A DNA stretch of 64,000 nt from positions 62,001 through 126,000 of the forward strand of contig NZ_JAAXCQ010000011.1 of assembly GCF_012272855.1 (NCBI RefSeq). The letters run 5' to 3'. Of the stretch, positions 8,818-16,954 are shown piece after piece (position 1 is the first letter of the stretch; each line of letters opens with the position of its first letter). The notes below the pieces were generated by a model. That model did not search any database. It had not been told where the DNA came from and saw only the letters and a list, made by a program, of their open reading frames with translations. The translations under genes and the position numbers were made by a program. The stretch is from Arenibacter sp. 6A1 (lineage in GTDB: Bacteria; Bacteroidota; Bacteroidia; Flavobacteriales; Flavobacteriaceae).

Positions 8818-9351
8818 TTATAATGCCATATTATTCCTTATTTGGGAAATGCAATTCCGATTTCTGGTTTTTACCGTTCCCAAGGGAATATCTAATTCTT
8901 CAGCTACTTCTTTTTGGGTAAACCCTTTAAAGTATAGTAGTTCTATGATTTGTACACATTTGTCCTTTAAATTTACCAATAGGCGTCTAAAGCCCGCGTG
9001 GTCTTCTTTTTCAGTAATGGTATCGGCTTTGTTATCTAAAATACCTACGAAGAAATCCGAGGAAAGGTTCTGTTTGTTGTTTTTATAAGACTTACTGCGA
9101 ATTTCATCGATAGCCGCATTCCGAGCAATATTCAGGATCCAGGTAAAAAACCGGCCTTTGCTTGCGTTATAACTCTCCGCGTTGTTCCATATTTTTATAA
9201 AAACGTCTTGGCAAATCTCTTCGGCCAAAGTATCGTTCCTTACAATCGTATTTATAATACCGCATATATTTTCGGAATACATGCCGTAAAGTTTTTCAAA
9301 AGCAGCCGTGTCTTTTTTTTGAAATTGCACTACCAATAGGTCTAACTCCAT
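8818..9351 (-). CDS. ECF-family RNA polymerase sigma factor (SigK-like)
   Basis: 177-residue sigma-70 family protein with region 2 (about 10-90: FEKLYGMYSENICGIINTI, then EEICQDVFIKIWNN and FTWILNIARNAAIDEIRSK) and region 4 (about 120-175: LLYFKGFTQKEVAEELDIP, GTVKTRNRNCISQIRN). No region 1 or 3, as expected for ECF factors. The stop codon TAA is followed after one base by the ATG of the RskA-type anti-sigma gene, a standard paired arrangement. The regulon cannot be read from this sequence; the superoxide dismutase and OsmC-fusion genes upstream are candidate members by proximity only. Confidence 0.92.
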   Translation of the reverse strand: MELDLLVVQFQKKDTAAFEKLYGMYSENICGIINTIVRNDTLAEEICQDVFIKIWNNAESYNASKGRFFTWILNIARNAAIDEIRSKSYKNNKQNLSSDFFVGILDNKADTITEKEDHAGFRRLLVNLKDKCVQIIELLYFKGFTQKEVAEELDIPLGTVKTRNRNCISQIRNNMAL

Positions 9352-9517
9352 TCAGCTTATTTTTCTTAAAGATAGAAAAAGGCCTTCAACTTAGTGGTTT
9401 TTTTAGTCCTAAATATTCTATGGGCAATAAGCATAGGAAAACAAGGTCTTGTAAAAAAGAAATTTTAACCGGTGAGATGGTCAGGTGTTAAACAGCTGGT
9501 TTTTTGGTGGTGTCTAT

Positions 9518-9603
9518 TAATTTGGGCGTTCCCTCCTTCGTCGGGAGGGCTCTCCGCTGTATCCCTTGCCTTGCTGCGGGGATGCCGCTGCGATCCCTAA
9601 CGC
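9518..9603 (-). repeat. 86-bp GC-rich intergenic repeat, copy 2
   Basis: Minus-strand copy of the 86-bp repeat, differing from copy 1 at positions 33, 50 and 58 of the repeat. Its T58 restores a sixth pair in CCCTCC...GGAGGG, and G50 makes a C14-G50 pair. It lies in the 468-bp gap between sodC and the sigma factor gene, in the same orientation as both genes. Apart from this copy and the sodC terminator, that gap holds nothing I can identify. Confidence 0.9.
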
Positions 9604-9760
9604 ACTAAAGTGTAGCAATTGTATAGGGTGCCAATGAAGGAACGCTATTGCTACCGTATCAAAAAAAATAAGGGGGTAGTAATGGATCCCGGATACTTTT
9701 TGCTCCATGCCATTGGGTTTATTTTATCAAGAAGCGCTGTGAAATGGGTGCTTTAGATTA

Positions 9761-9798
9761 AAAAAAGCCGTCTAAAAATAGTTAGACGGCCTTTTTTT
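9761..9798 (-). terminator. terminator after sodC
   Basis: GCCGTCTAA pairs with TTAGACGGC around a short loop, with A-runs and T-runs on the two sides. It starts 22 bp after the sodC stop codon and would work in both directions. Confidence 0.82.
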
Positions 9799-9819
9799 AT
9801 GTTGTAAAAGTAGTTGTGA

Positions 9820-10407
9820 TTATTCTATAATCCCAGTACAAGAAACCCTTCCGCCAGCATCACCGGTAGGTTGGGTAACAAAATCATCGACTCCTTGGTG
9901 AACGATAACTGCTTTTCCAAGAATGTTTTTTGTATCGTCATCACATCCTATACACCATTCATCCGTTGAGAATTCTACGGTTCCATTTCCATCGGCATCA
10001 GCAGTAAAATTGCCAATATCGCCTCTGTGATATCCTTCTTCTGCTCCCCATTTTCCATGATTGGCAAAAGTAGGGTTCCAGTGACCTCCGGTAGATTTAC
10101 CATCTGCAGAAGAACAATCTGCCTTTTCATGTAAGTGAATGGCATGTTCCCCAGGTGTCAATCCTGTTAATGTTGCCTTCATGGTAACCGTTCCATTTTC
10201 CTCGGTAAAGCTAACATCTCCGGTAACATTACTATCGCTTTTAGGCTCCATGGAAAATTTAATGGTCTTAACCTCAATCTTTTCGGTTATTTCCTTTGCC
10301 GTAGCTTCAATTTCTTCCATAGCCTCTTTGGATTCTTTTTTTACCTCCTTACAACTAAAGGAAGCTATTAAAATAATCCCTAAAGACAATACCTTTATTT
10401 TTTTCAT
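9820..10407 (-). CDS. sodC: Cu/Zn superoxide dismutase lipoprotein
   Basis: 195-residue lipoprotein: signal 1-19 with lipobox FSC (Cys19), a charged helical linker (20-50), then a full Cu/Zn SOD domain. It converts superoxide to hydrogen peroxide and oxygen in the periplasm or outer-membrane surface. Metal ligands are visible: HLHEKADC (two Cu His), NHGKWG (bridging His), YHRGDIGNF (Zn His and Asp) and VIVHQGVDDF (Cu His). GGRVSC ends the domain with the active-site Arg and the second disulfide Cys. Transcribed alone, followed by a strong terminator. A TTG-N20-TAACTTTA sequence at 10434-10464 on the minus strand is a weak promoter candidate. Confidence 0.93.
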   Translation of the reverse strand: MKKIKVLSLGIILIASFSCKEVKKESKEAMEEIEATAKEITEKIEVKTIKFSMEPKSDSNVTGDVSFTEENGTVTMKATLTGLTPGEHAIHLHEKADCSSADGKSTGGHWNPTFANHGKWGAEEGYHRGDIGNFTADADGNGTVEFSTDEWCIGCDDDTKNILGKAVIVHQGVDDFVTQPTGDAGGRVSCTGIIE

Positions 10408-10509
10408 CAGTTCTTAAATTTTAAATTAATAGTTAAAGTTACGTATAATTTAAAACGATATCAAAACTAAGTCGAATTGATTTTAGCCTCATAATCAGTG
10501 GGGGCTTTC

Positions 10510-11724
10510 CTAATCTATACGATTTGTAAGGATAGTAGCTTCATTGTGAAGGGTTTTGTGAACGGGACATTTGTCGGCTATTTCTAGCAAACGGCCAATT
10601 TGTTTTTCATCTAGTTGCCCATTAATTTTTATTTGACGCGTAAAAGTGTCTATTTTGGAATTTTCAGTTTCACAATTAGCACAGTCTTCTGCATGTATTT
10701 TCCCGTAAGAGGTATGTACTTTCACATTCTTGAGCGGCCAATTTTTTCTTTTGGCGTACATTTGAAGGGTCATAGCAGTACAGGCCGACAATCCCGCAGA
10801 AATCAATTCATAGGGGGAAGGGCCATAATTGTTTCCGCCAAAATCGATGGGTTCATCGGCGGTCATATAATGACTGCCAACTTTCATTTGGGTGGTAAAG
10901 TTGTCCTCGTCATCTAAGCTGGCCACAACATCTTCCTCAGTTTGCAACAGGTCCTTCTCGGCGGCTTGTAGATACCTTTTGGCCCAACTGGCAATAAGAC
11001 TCCCAGCATACATAGAATCTTCTTTTTTAGAAAGTAAATGGTCTGCCCCGTCTAAGGAAATAAAGCTTTTTGGATGAAATGCGTTAACATAAAGTTCTTC
11101 GGCATTATGGATCCCTACAATCTGGTCTTGAGGCGAGTGTAGGATAAGAATAGGTTTGCGAAGATTTTTTAAGGTCGGTTTTAGGGATTTTGTGGCAATA
11201 TCGTCCAAAAACTGTTTTTTTATGGTAAAATTACGCCCGCCAATATGTACTTCGGCAAGACCGTCCTGTTCTATGTTTGCAAGGTCATTTTTAAAAAGAT
11301 GTGTAATATGGTCAAGGGAGGCCGGAGAAGCTATGGTTGCTACGGCATGTACCGAAGGTATTTTCTCGGCCGCAAAAATAATGGCAGCCCCACCAAAAGA
11401 ATGTCCTATGAGTAGCGATGGAGCGCTATGGTGCTCTTCCAAAAATTTTGCGGCCGCTATTAAATCAGAAACATTGGCAGAAATATTGGTATTCGAAAAT
11501 TCGCCATCACTTTCGCCTAAACCCGTGAAATCGAATCGCAAAACACCAAATCCTTTCGCGGTTAAGGCATTGCTCATGTTTTTAAGAGCACTGAGGTTTT
11601 TACCACAGGTAAAACAATGGGCAAAAATTACAAAGTTATGCGGACGTCTATCTACGGGCAAGGCCAAGCGCCCACTTAGGTTTTTATCTTCCTGGTTTTT
11701 AAAAGTTACTTTTTGAATATTCAT
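10510..11724 (-). CDS. alpha/beta hydrolase fused to OsmC-like peroxidase domain
   Basis: 404-residue cytosolic fusion. Residues 1-255 form an alpha/beta-hydrolase with nucleophile elbow GHSFGG near residue 107, an acid-loop LILHSPQDQIVGI and a late His (LDGADHLL). Residues about 265-404 are an OsmC/Ohr-like domain with its two reactive cysteines in LSACTAMTLQMYAKR and DKCPVHKTL. OsmC proteins reduce organic hydroperoxides; the hydrolase may liberate or remove an ester-linked substrate. This fusion is seen in other bacteria as 'bifunctional alpha/beta hydrolase/OsmC'. The start at 11724 (MNIQKVTFKN) replaces a longer frame reaching 11793, whose extra residues look non-conserved. Upstream of sodC on the same strand with a 102-bp gap. 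Confidence 0.88.
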   Translation of the reverse strand: MNIQKVTFKNQEDKNLSGRLALPVDRRPHNFVIFAHCFTCGKNLSALKNMSNALTAKGFGVLRFDFTGLGESDGEFSNTNISANVSDLIAAAKFLEEHHSAPSLLIGHSFGGAAIIFAAEKIPSVHAVATIASPASLDHITHLFKNDLANIEQDGLAEVHIGGRNFTIKKQFLDDIATKSLKPTLKNLRKPILILHSPQDQIVGIHNAEELYVNAFHPKSFISLDGADHLLSKKEDSMYAGSLIASWAKRYLQAAEKDLLQTEEDVVASLDDEDNFTTQMKVGSHYMTADEPIDFGGNNYGPSPYELISAGLSACTAMTLQMYAKRKNWPLKNVKVHTSYGKIHAEDCANCETENSKIDTFTRQIKINGQLDEKQIGRLLEIADKCPVHKTLHNEATILTNRID

Positions 11725-11840
11725 AATATCTTTTTTAGCTTTTAAAGGGTAACAAATGCATAAATAAAGATAAGGTATATAGCTGACAAACAATCCTATA
11801 TAGGATTTGTGTCGGAATGAAAATTTGGATTAATAAAAAC

Positions 11841-12581
11841 TTACCTGTTTCGTACGTATATTAATTTGGACCTTCCTTTAGAACCTTCCCTTTGGTCGAT
11901 CTCAAAATTTTTGATAGACTTGATCAGCGGGGTAAGCTTTTGAAAGCCATAATTTCTGGAATCAAAATTGGGCTGTTTTTTTTGTAAAAGACTTCCAACG
12001 TCTCCTAAAAAGGCCCAACCATCGTCATCGGCCAAAGCCGATATGGTAGAGGCAATCAGTTTTATCTGTTTGGTGGTGATCTTATCTACACTGGTTTTCT
12101 TACGAGAACGGCTGTCCGAGGACTCAGATGAACTTTCCTCCGATAGGTCCTTTAAAATTTCGATATATATAAATTTATCACAAGCGACAATAAAAGGGCT
12201 CGGTGTTTTCTTTTCCCCGATGCCAATCACATGCATTCCGGCTTCGCGTAACCTAGTGGCCAAACGTGTAAAATCACTGTCGCTGGACACAATGCAAAAA
12301 CCGTTTACCTTATTAGAGTATAGAATGTCCATGGCATCGATGATCATGGCCGAATCGGTGGCATTTTTACCAGTGGTATAAGCGTACTGTTGTATGGGGG
12401 TGATGGCGTTTTCTAACAAAAGGTTTTTCCATTTGGAGAGTTTAGGATTGGTCCAATCCCCGTAAATTCTTTTGATGGTAGGGTTTCCATATTTGGCGAT
12501 CTCTTCCATCATTTCTTTTACATAGGCCGATGGAATATTATCACCATCAATTAATACTGCAAGGTTTATTTCCATGTTCAT
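11841..12581 (-). CDS. NYN-domain (PIN-like) putative RNase with C-terminal winged-helix region
   Basis: 246-residue cytosolic protein. Residues 1-145 form an NYN/LabA-like PIN domain: LAVLIDGDNIPSAY (first Asp), NATDSAMIIDAMDILY and IVSSDSDFTRLATRLREAG (further acidic residues), the pattern that coordinates a catalytic metal. A Ser-rich linker (SEESSSESSDSRSRKK) joins a C-terminal region (about 170-246) with KLTPLIKSIKNFEIDQ, like an OST-HTH/LOTUS RNA-binding fold. It is likely a ribonuclease or RNA-binding protein; targets are unknown. Start could also be ATG at 12575 (MEINLAVLIDG). Transcribed alone. Confidence 0.85.
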   Translation of the reverse strand: MNMEINLAVLIDGDNIPSAYVKEMMEEIAKYGNPTIKRIYGDWTNPKLSKWKNLLLENAITPIQQYAYTTGKNATDSAMIIDAMDILYSNKVNGFCIVSSDSDFTRLATRLREAGMHVIGIGEKKTPSPFIVACDKFIYIEILKDLSEESSSESSDSRSRKKTSVDKITTKQIKLIASTISALADDDGWAFLGDVGSLLQKKQPNFDSRNYGFQKLTPLIKSIKNFEIDQREGSKGRSKLIYVRNR

Positions 12582-12632
12582 TTTATTGTTGTTGCTACTA
12601 AGCTAATAATTTATCGGGGATTGGCCATTTAA

Positions 12633-12676
12633 AAACACCTATTCCTCCATTTTTAAGGTGGTGGAATAGGTGTTTA
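12633..12676 (-). terminator. terminator after M1 peptidase gene
   Basis: A long hairpin pairs AACACCTATTCC with GGAATAGGTGTT, with further inner pairs CCA/TGG, and has T-rich sequence on both sides. On the minus strand it follows the M1 peptidase stop codon by 37 bp. Confidence 0.85.
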
Positions 12677-12712
12677 GAACATTTTTTGTTATCCCTGTTC
12701 TATGTTATAAAT

Positions 12713-14332
12713 CTATTGGCTATTTTTAGAATAGATATAAAAGTTTCTGTCAACTTTAAAATCTTTTATCTCAGCATCGAAGGATTCGGTTTTCCAATGA
12801 GAAGAAGGAAAAATCCATTGTTGTGTTTCTCCTACCGATACCTTTACCGGCATATCAAATCCGTCCACGATATCGGTATATCGGTATTGGAGAGAATTGC
12901 CATTTATTGTATACTCTAATAAAGGTATTTTAGTGGTACGGAGGTATTGTTCAAAAAACTCGGTAAGGTCTATACCGCTATGAATACTTATGTAGTTCTC
13001 TATCTGTTGGGTAGTAACGGTCTGATGGTAAAACTCTTGGTTGAGTCCGCGTAAGATGGATCGCCATTTTTCATCGTCCTCCAAAAGCTGTCGTAGGGTA
13101 TGCAGCACATTGGCCCCTTTGTAATAGATATCGCCACCTGTTTGGTTAACATTGTAAGGCGCTATCATGGGAGTGCTATTGTCTATATTTTTTCTGGTAC
13201 CGATAACATAATCGGCAGCAGCCTCTTTTCCGTAGAAATAGTCTAAAAATAAATTCTCGGAATAGGAGGTAAAGCTTTCATGGATCCACATATCCGCGGT
13301 ATCCTTATTGGTGATATTGTTCGCAAACCATTCGTGCCCAGATTCGTGAATGATGATAAAATCAAATTTTAACCCCCAGCCGGTACCCGATAGATCTCTT
13401 CCCAAATAGCCATTTTTATATTCGTTGCCATAGGTGACCGAGCTTTGGTGTTCCATGCCTAAATAGGGGACCTCTACCAGCTTAAAACCATCTTCATAGA
13501 AGGGGTAGGGACCAAACCAATGCTCAAAAGCTTCCATCATTCTGGTGGCATCTTTAAATTGTCGTTTTGCCTTTTCCAAGTTTTCGGGAAGCACATAATA
13601 GTCCATATCCAATGCACCCTTTTCTCCCATATATGTTTCTCCAAAATGTACATAGTTGGCAATATTGGCATTAACGCCATAATTATTGATGGGGTTGCTC
13701 ACAAACCAGTGGTAGGTGTTGGTTTTCCTTCTTTCTTCTACTTTTCGCAGTCTGCCATTAGAAACATCCATCAATCCCTTAGGAACGGTAATGCTTATGG
13801 CCATGCTATCGACCTCGTCGTACATATGGTCTTTGCTGGGCCACCATACACTGGCACCCAAACCTTGACAAGAGGTGGCAACGAACGGCTGGCCGTTGCT
13901 GTCCTTTTTCCAAGAAAACCCACCGTCCCATGGTGCTTTTACCGCCTCCCTGGGAATCCCGGAATAACGAACGACCAACTCATTAAAAGCTCCTTGAAGC
14001 TGTTTTTTCTTTAAGGTGACAAAATGAGCGTTCCCTTTAGAGGTAAAAGAAAGGGATTTACCGTCTTGGGTTATTTTTTTTATTTTTAAAGGGGGCTGTA
14101 AATCTATTTGAAGGAGTTGGTTTTCCTCCAAGACCTTATAACGAATGGTATTAGAACCAGAGATGCTTTTTTTCTTGGGATCGACCTTTACCTTCAAGTG
14201 ATAGTAGTTCAGGTCCCACCACTCCCGTTCCGGAGTAATACTCCCACGAAGAGAGTCTTGTTCAGTAAATTGAGGTGTTTGGGCATGGGTATTAAGGGTG
14301 ATGCCCAAAAATAAAATAAATAAAATTCTCAT
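12713..14332 (-). CDS. M1 family metallopeptidase
   Basis: 539-residue exported zinc peptidase. Residues 1-17 are a signal peptide (MRILFILFLGITLNTHA before Q18). The N-terminal beta domain (40-210) is followed by the thermolysin-like catalytic domain with HESGHEWFANN, the HExxH zinc site, and the downstream Glu ligand in WIHESFTSYSENLF. The exopeptidase GMEHQS motif (LGMEHQSSVTYGN) corresponds to GAMEN. It lacks the long C-terminal helical domain of PepN-type enzymes, so it belongs to the shorter, periplasmic bacteroidetes form. Cleaves N-terminal residues from peptides by family. The M28 peptidase gene lies upstream on the same strand. Confidence 0.9.
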   Translation of the reverse strand: MRILFILFLGITLNTHAQTPQFTEQDSLRGSITPEREWWDLNYYHLKVKVDPKKKSISGSNTIRYKVLEENQLLQIDLQPPLKIKKITQDGKSLSFTSKGNAHFVTLKKKQLQGAFNELVVRYSGIPREAVKAPWDGGFSWKKDSNGQPFVATSCQGLGASVWWPSKDHMYDEVDSMAISITVPKGLMDVSNGRLRKVEERRKTNTYHWFVSNPINNYGVNANIANYVHFGETYMGEKGALDMDYYVLPENLEKAKRQFKDATRMMEAFEHWFGPYPFYEDGFKLVEVPYLGMEHQSSVTYGNEYKNGYLGRDLSGTGWGLKFDFIIIHESGHEWFANNITNKDTADMWIHESFTSYSENLFLDYFYGKEAAADYVIGTRKNIDNSTPMIAPYNVNQTGGDIYYKGANVLHTLRQLLEDDEKWRSILRGLNQEFYHQTVTTQQIENYISIHSGIDLTEFFEQYLRTTKIPLLEYTINGNSLQYRYTDIVDGFDMPVKVSVGETQQWIFPSSHWKTESFDAEIKDFKVDRNFYIYSKNSQ

Positions 14333-14397
14333 AGTTTGTTAAGTGGTAATATTGAATTATTAGAGTTACTGCTATGGTTCTTTTTTTATGCTGGTTT

Positions 14398-14538
14398 TTA
14401 TCTCATGGTTTCATTAGGGAATACTACAACGCTTTCAGAACCGTCTTCTCCTACGGCCGCTATTCCGAAGAGATAATTATCGATCACAATTCCTTGCAGG
14501 GTAAACTCGGTTACATTTTCTACATACCTGCTGTAATC
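14398..14538 (-). pseudogene. C-terminal tail of the M28 peptidase, beyond an in-frame stop codon
   Basis: Directly after the TAG that ends the M28 reading frame, the same frame stays open for 46 codons and encodes DYSRYVENVTEFTLQGIVID followed by NYLFGIAAVGEDGSESVVVF, ending NETMR and TAA. In homologues this stretch follows DTTSPT with a Trp between, so the TAG stands where TGG is expected. Either a nonsense mutation, a sequencing error, or readthrough explains it. No start codon and no independent signal for separate translation are seen. Confidence 0.8.
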
Positions 14539-15729
14539 CTAGGTAGGGGAGGTGGTATCTCTCCAGTAAATTTTATAACCCTTGGCCCCGGCTACTTGGG
14601 TCCATTTTAGTTTTGCCGATGGAGCGACCATACCCCCGATCCATACTTTTTCCGGCGCTGGGGGAGCCCAAGCGAGGGAGGCTAAATTAATGGCATTTAC
14701 GGCCGTTAACTTTTTTGCATACTCAAAATTTACATGCTCCAAGACATCCCCATAGGAAATGCCATTTTCTGTCCGGATATCTTGGTGCTGTTGTGTATAA
14801 TTTTCATGGGCCTCCATGATCCTGATGCCGGCATAACCAGCGTCATTAAAAGGCCTGTGGTGCCCACCACGGCCAAAACGGTCTAGCCTGTAGATCAACA
14901 TAGGATTCATTTCGGGCATGTAAAGACGTACATTTTTATGAACATAGCGTGCCAATTGCCTCGAAATACCATCGACCTCGCCACCGTAAAAACGGCGCAT
15001 ATTTCTTTGTTTCTCTGTTTCTGTAGGAGGTACGGGCTCTGAAAAAATCCTAAAATCTGTATTGCTGATGATACCATCGACACCCTTAATATTTCCGATC
15101 ATATCATTATTGAAAACACCAATAATGTCCCAGTTCTTTTCCTTGGCCATGTTTGCCATGCCTTGTCCGCCAAAAAGCCCTTGTTCTTCGCCCGAAAGCC
15201 CTAGATAAACAATACTGCTTTCGAAGGTGTATTTAGAGAGTACCCTCGCCGCTTCTAAAGTGCCTGCCATACCACTGGCATTGTCATTGGCCCCTGGGGC
15301 ATCGGAAGTATAATTAGTAGGATCGCTTACCCTAGAGTCTATATCCCCGCTCATAATAATATAGCGGTCTGGGTATTTGGTTCCTCTTTGGATGGCCACA
15401 ACATTTACTACCCACACATCTTTGGTAATACGCCCGTTTTCACCCTTTTTCACCAAATCTTTTTGGTAAGTTACCTCTAGGCAGCCCTTACATCCTTCCG
15501 ATATGTTTTGAAACTCGGCCTTTATCCATCGTCTGGCTGCACCAATACCCCTGGTAGCAGACAAAGTATCGCTTAGGGTATGTCGAGTTCCAAAATTAGC
15601 CAATGTCGCAACGTCCTTTTCAATGCGCTCTGCCGAAACAGTCGCAATTATATCATACATGCGTTGGTCGGTCTGAGCACTAAGGGCCGTAGAAAATAAT
15701 AGTAGCAACCAGGTAAGGCGCATATTCAT
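14539..15729 (-). CDS. M28 family metallopeptidase, C-terminally truncated by an amber codon
   Basis: About 396-residue exported zinc peptidase (signal peptide MRLTWLLLLFSTALSA before Gln). Metal ligands of the M28 fold are visible: SGDIDSR (His replaced by Asp-containing context), GANDNASGMAG (bridging Asp), LSGEEQGLFGGQ (Glu-Glu), NNDMIGN (Asp) and a late His in HHRPFNDAGYAG. A final fibronectin-like segment starts at PAPEKVWIGGMVAPSAKLKW but stops at DTTSPT, where TAG replaces the expected Trp codon; the frame continues to 14398. The catalytic domain is complete, so activity may remain. Start 15729 (MNMRLTW) chosen; a frame from 15765 would spoil the signal peptide. Confidence 0.85.
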   Translation of the reverse strand: MNMRLTWLLLLFSTALSAQTDQRMYDIIATVSAERIEKDVATLANFGTRHTLSDTLSATRGIGAARRWIKAEFQNISEGCKGCLEVTYQKDLVKKGENGRITKDVWVVNVVAIQRGTKYPDRYIIMSGDIDSRVSDPTNYTSDAPGANDNASGMAGTLEAARVLSKYTFESSIVYLGLSGEEQGLFGGQGMANMAKEKNWDIIGVFNNDMIGNIKGVDGIISNTDFRIFSEPVPPTETEKQRNMRRFYGGEVDGISRQLARYVHKNVRLYMPEMNPMLIYRLDRFGRGGHHRPFNDAGYAGIRIMEAHENYTQQHQDIRTENGISYGDVLEHVNFEYAKKLTAVNAINLASLAWAPPAPEKVWIGGMVAPSAKLKWTQVAGAKGYKIYWRDTTSPT

Positions 15730-15788
15730 GGTTTTTAAAAATTGGGGTAATTTACATTTATCCATACGTATTGAATCTTAATAAAGTG

Positions 15789-16952
15789 TTAAGAAGTTTT
15801 CTGCAATAAATTCCAAACCCCTATGATAGGGCCTATGGCTAAGAGTAAAAAGAGATAACTAGGATCAGTTTTTGGGGCTATAAAAGAAAGAAGTTGTATG
15901 CTTATGATACTAATGCTAAATCCTATGCAATTGACAATAGTAAGGGCAGTACCTTTTAAATGTACGGGAGCCGATTTGGCAACCATGCTCGAAAACTGTG
16001 GAGAATCTGAAACAACGGCCATTCCCCAAATACAAAGGAGCAATAAAAACAGGGGAGGTGACAATAAGTAAAATAATGGCGATAACAGGCAAAGTACTCC
16101 TGAAAGTGATAAAGAAAATATGGCTACTTTTTTACTGCCGACCTTTAAAGAAAAATAACCTCCCAAAGCGCAGGAAATACTGCCTAGCGCAATGATGGTA
16201 AAGGACCAAATAGAGATTGGTAATTGGTGGGTGTTAAAAGAGTTGTAGGTATGTAAAGCGAAGGGGATAAAGGCCCAAAAAGCGTATAGTTCCCACATAT
16301 GGCCAAAATAGCCAAAGGCCGCTTTTCTAAAAGCTGGAATTTTAAAGAGCTTGGTGCTCGCCTGTATCTGAAAAGTAGTACTCTTTTTTCTAAACGGACC
16401 ATTGGGGATAAATAAGTACATAAAACATCCGCCTATGGCCGCCAGTAAAGAGGTGGTGGTCACTACAAGAGTGTCATTACGACCCCAATCCATGCCTTTA
16501 ATAGCATGGGGAAAGGCGGTCCCTAAAACTAAAGCACCTACTAAAAAACCTAAGGCCCTTCCCAAACCATGCCGGTAATAATCGGAAGCAATTTTCATCC
16601 CGACCGGATATATCCCTGCCAAAAAGAACCCCGCACCAAATCTAGCGGCAAGTAAGGTCGTTTGGGTAAGGTTGTTCGATAGTAAGGCCAAGTTGCACAG
16701 TGCTGCTAAAATTGCCGAAAGTAAAAACACCTTGGAAGGAGAATACCTGTCGGCAATCATTAGAGTAGCAAATAATAAGGTACCCACAATAAACCCAAAT
16801 TGTACGGACGATAATATTAATCCGGTGAATTGATGGTTTGCACCAATCACCTTCACTAAATCGTCTACGACCACATTCCCGGCAAACCATATGGAGGTAC
16901 ATGCGAATTGGGAAAAAATAATGACCGGAAGTATATGGGGTTTAATATTCAA
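15789..16952 (-). CDS. MFS transporter, TTG start
   Basis: 387-residue inner-membrane protein with twelve predicted helices, a major facilitator. The N-terminal half has ADRYSPSKVFLLSAILAALC, the loop 2-3 region, and helix 4 ARFGAGFFLAGIYPVGMKIA; the C-terminal half repeats the pattern around GGYFSLKVGSKKVAIFSLS. Substrate is not readable. The only usable start is a TTG at 16952: the frame is closed just upstream and no ATG lies near the first helix. This start follows the stop codon of the trehalose synthesis gene by two bases, so translation is probably coupled and the transporter may serve the trehalose locus. No separate promoter is visible. Confidence 0.85.
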   Translation of the reverse strand: MNIKPHILPVIIFSQFACTSIWFAGNVVVDDLVKVIGANHQFTGLILSSVQFGFIVGTLLFATLMIADRYSPSKVFLLSAILAALCNLALLSNNLTQTTLLAARFGAGFFLAGIYPVGMKIASDYYRHGLGRALGFLVGALVLGTAFPHAIKGMDWGRNDTLVVTTTSLLAAIGGCFMYLFIPNGPFRKKSTTFQIQASTKLFKIPAFRKAAFGYFGHMWELYAFWAFIPFALHTYNSFNTHQLPISIWSFTIIALGSISCALGGYFSLKVGSKKVAIFSLSLSGVLCLLSPLFYLLSPPLFLLLLCIWGMAVVSDSPQFSSMVAKSAPVHLKGTALTIVNCIGFSISIISIQLLSFIAPKTDPSYLFLLLAIGPIIGVWNLLQKTS

Positions 16953-16954
16953 GC

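Noticed and set aside
9517-9708. A 63-codon open frame on the minus strand crossing repeat copy 2
   Set aside because: Its translation comes from the non-coding repeat and has low-complexity Arg/Pro ends. Other copies do not keep the frame.
14398-14541. Programmed frameshift or selenocysteine-like recoding in the M28 gene
   Set aside because: The frame does not shift, TAG is not UGA, and no stem-loop or slippery site stands next to it. A single-base change is simpler.
14374-14610. A plus-strand frame over the M28 C-terminus
   Set aside because: It is antisense to the coherent M28 tail (DYSRYVENV...), whose reading frame is better explained by one amber codon.
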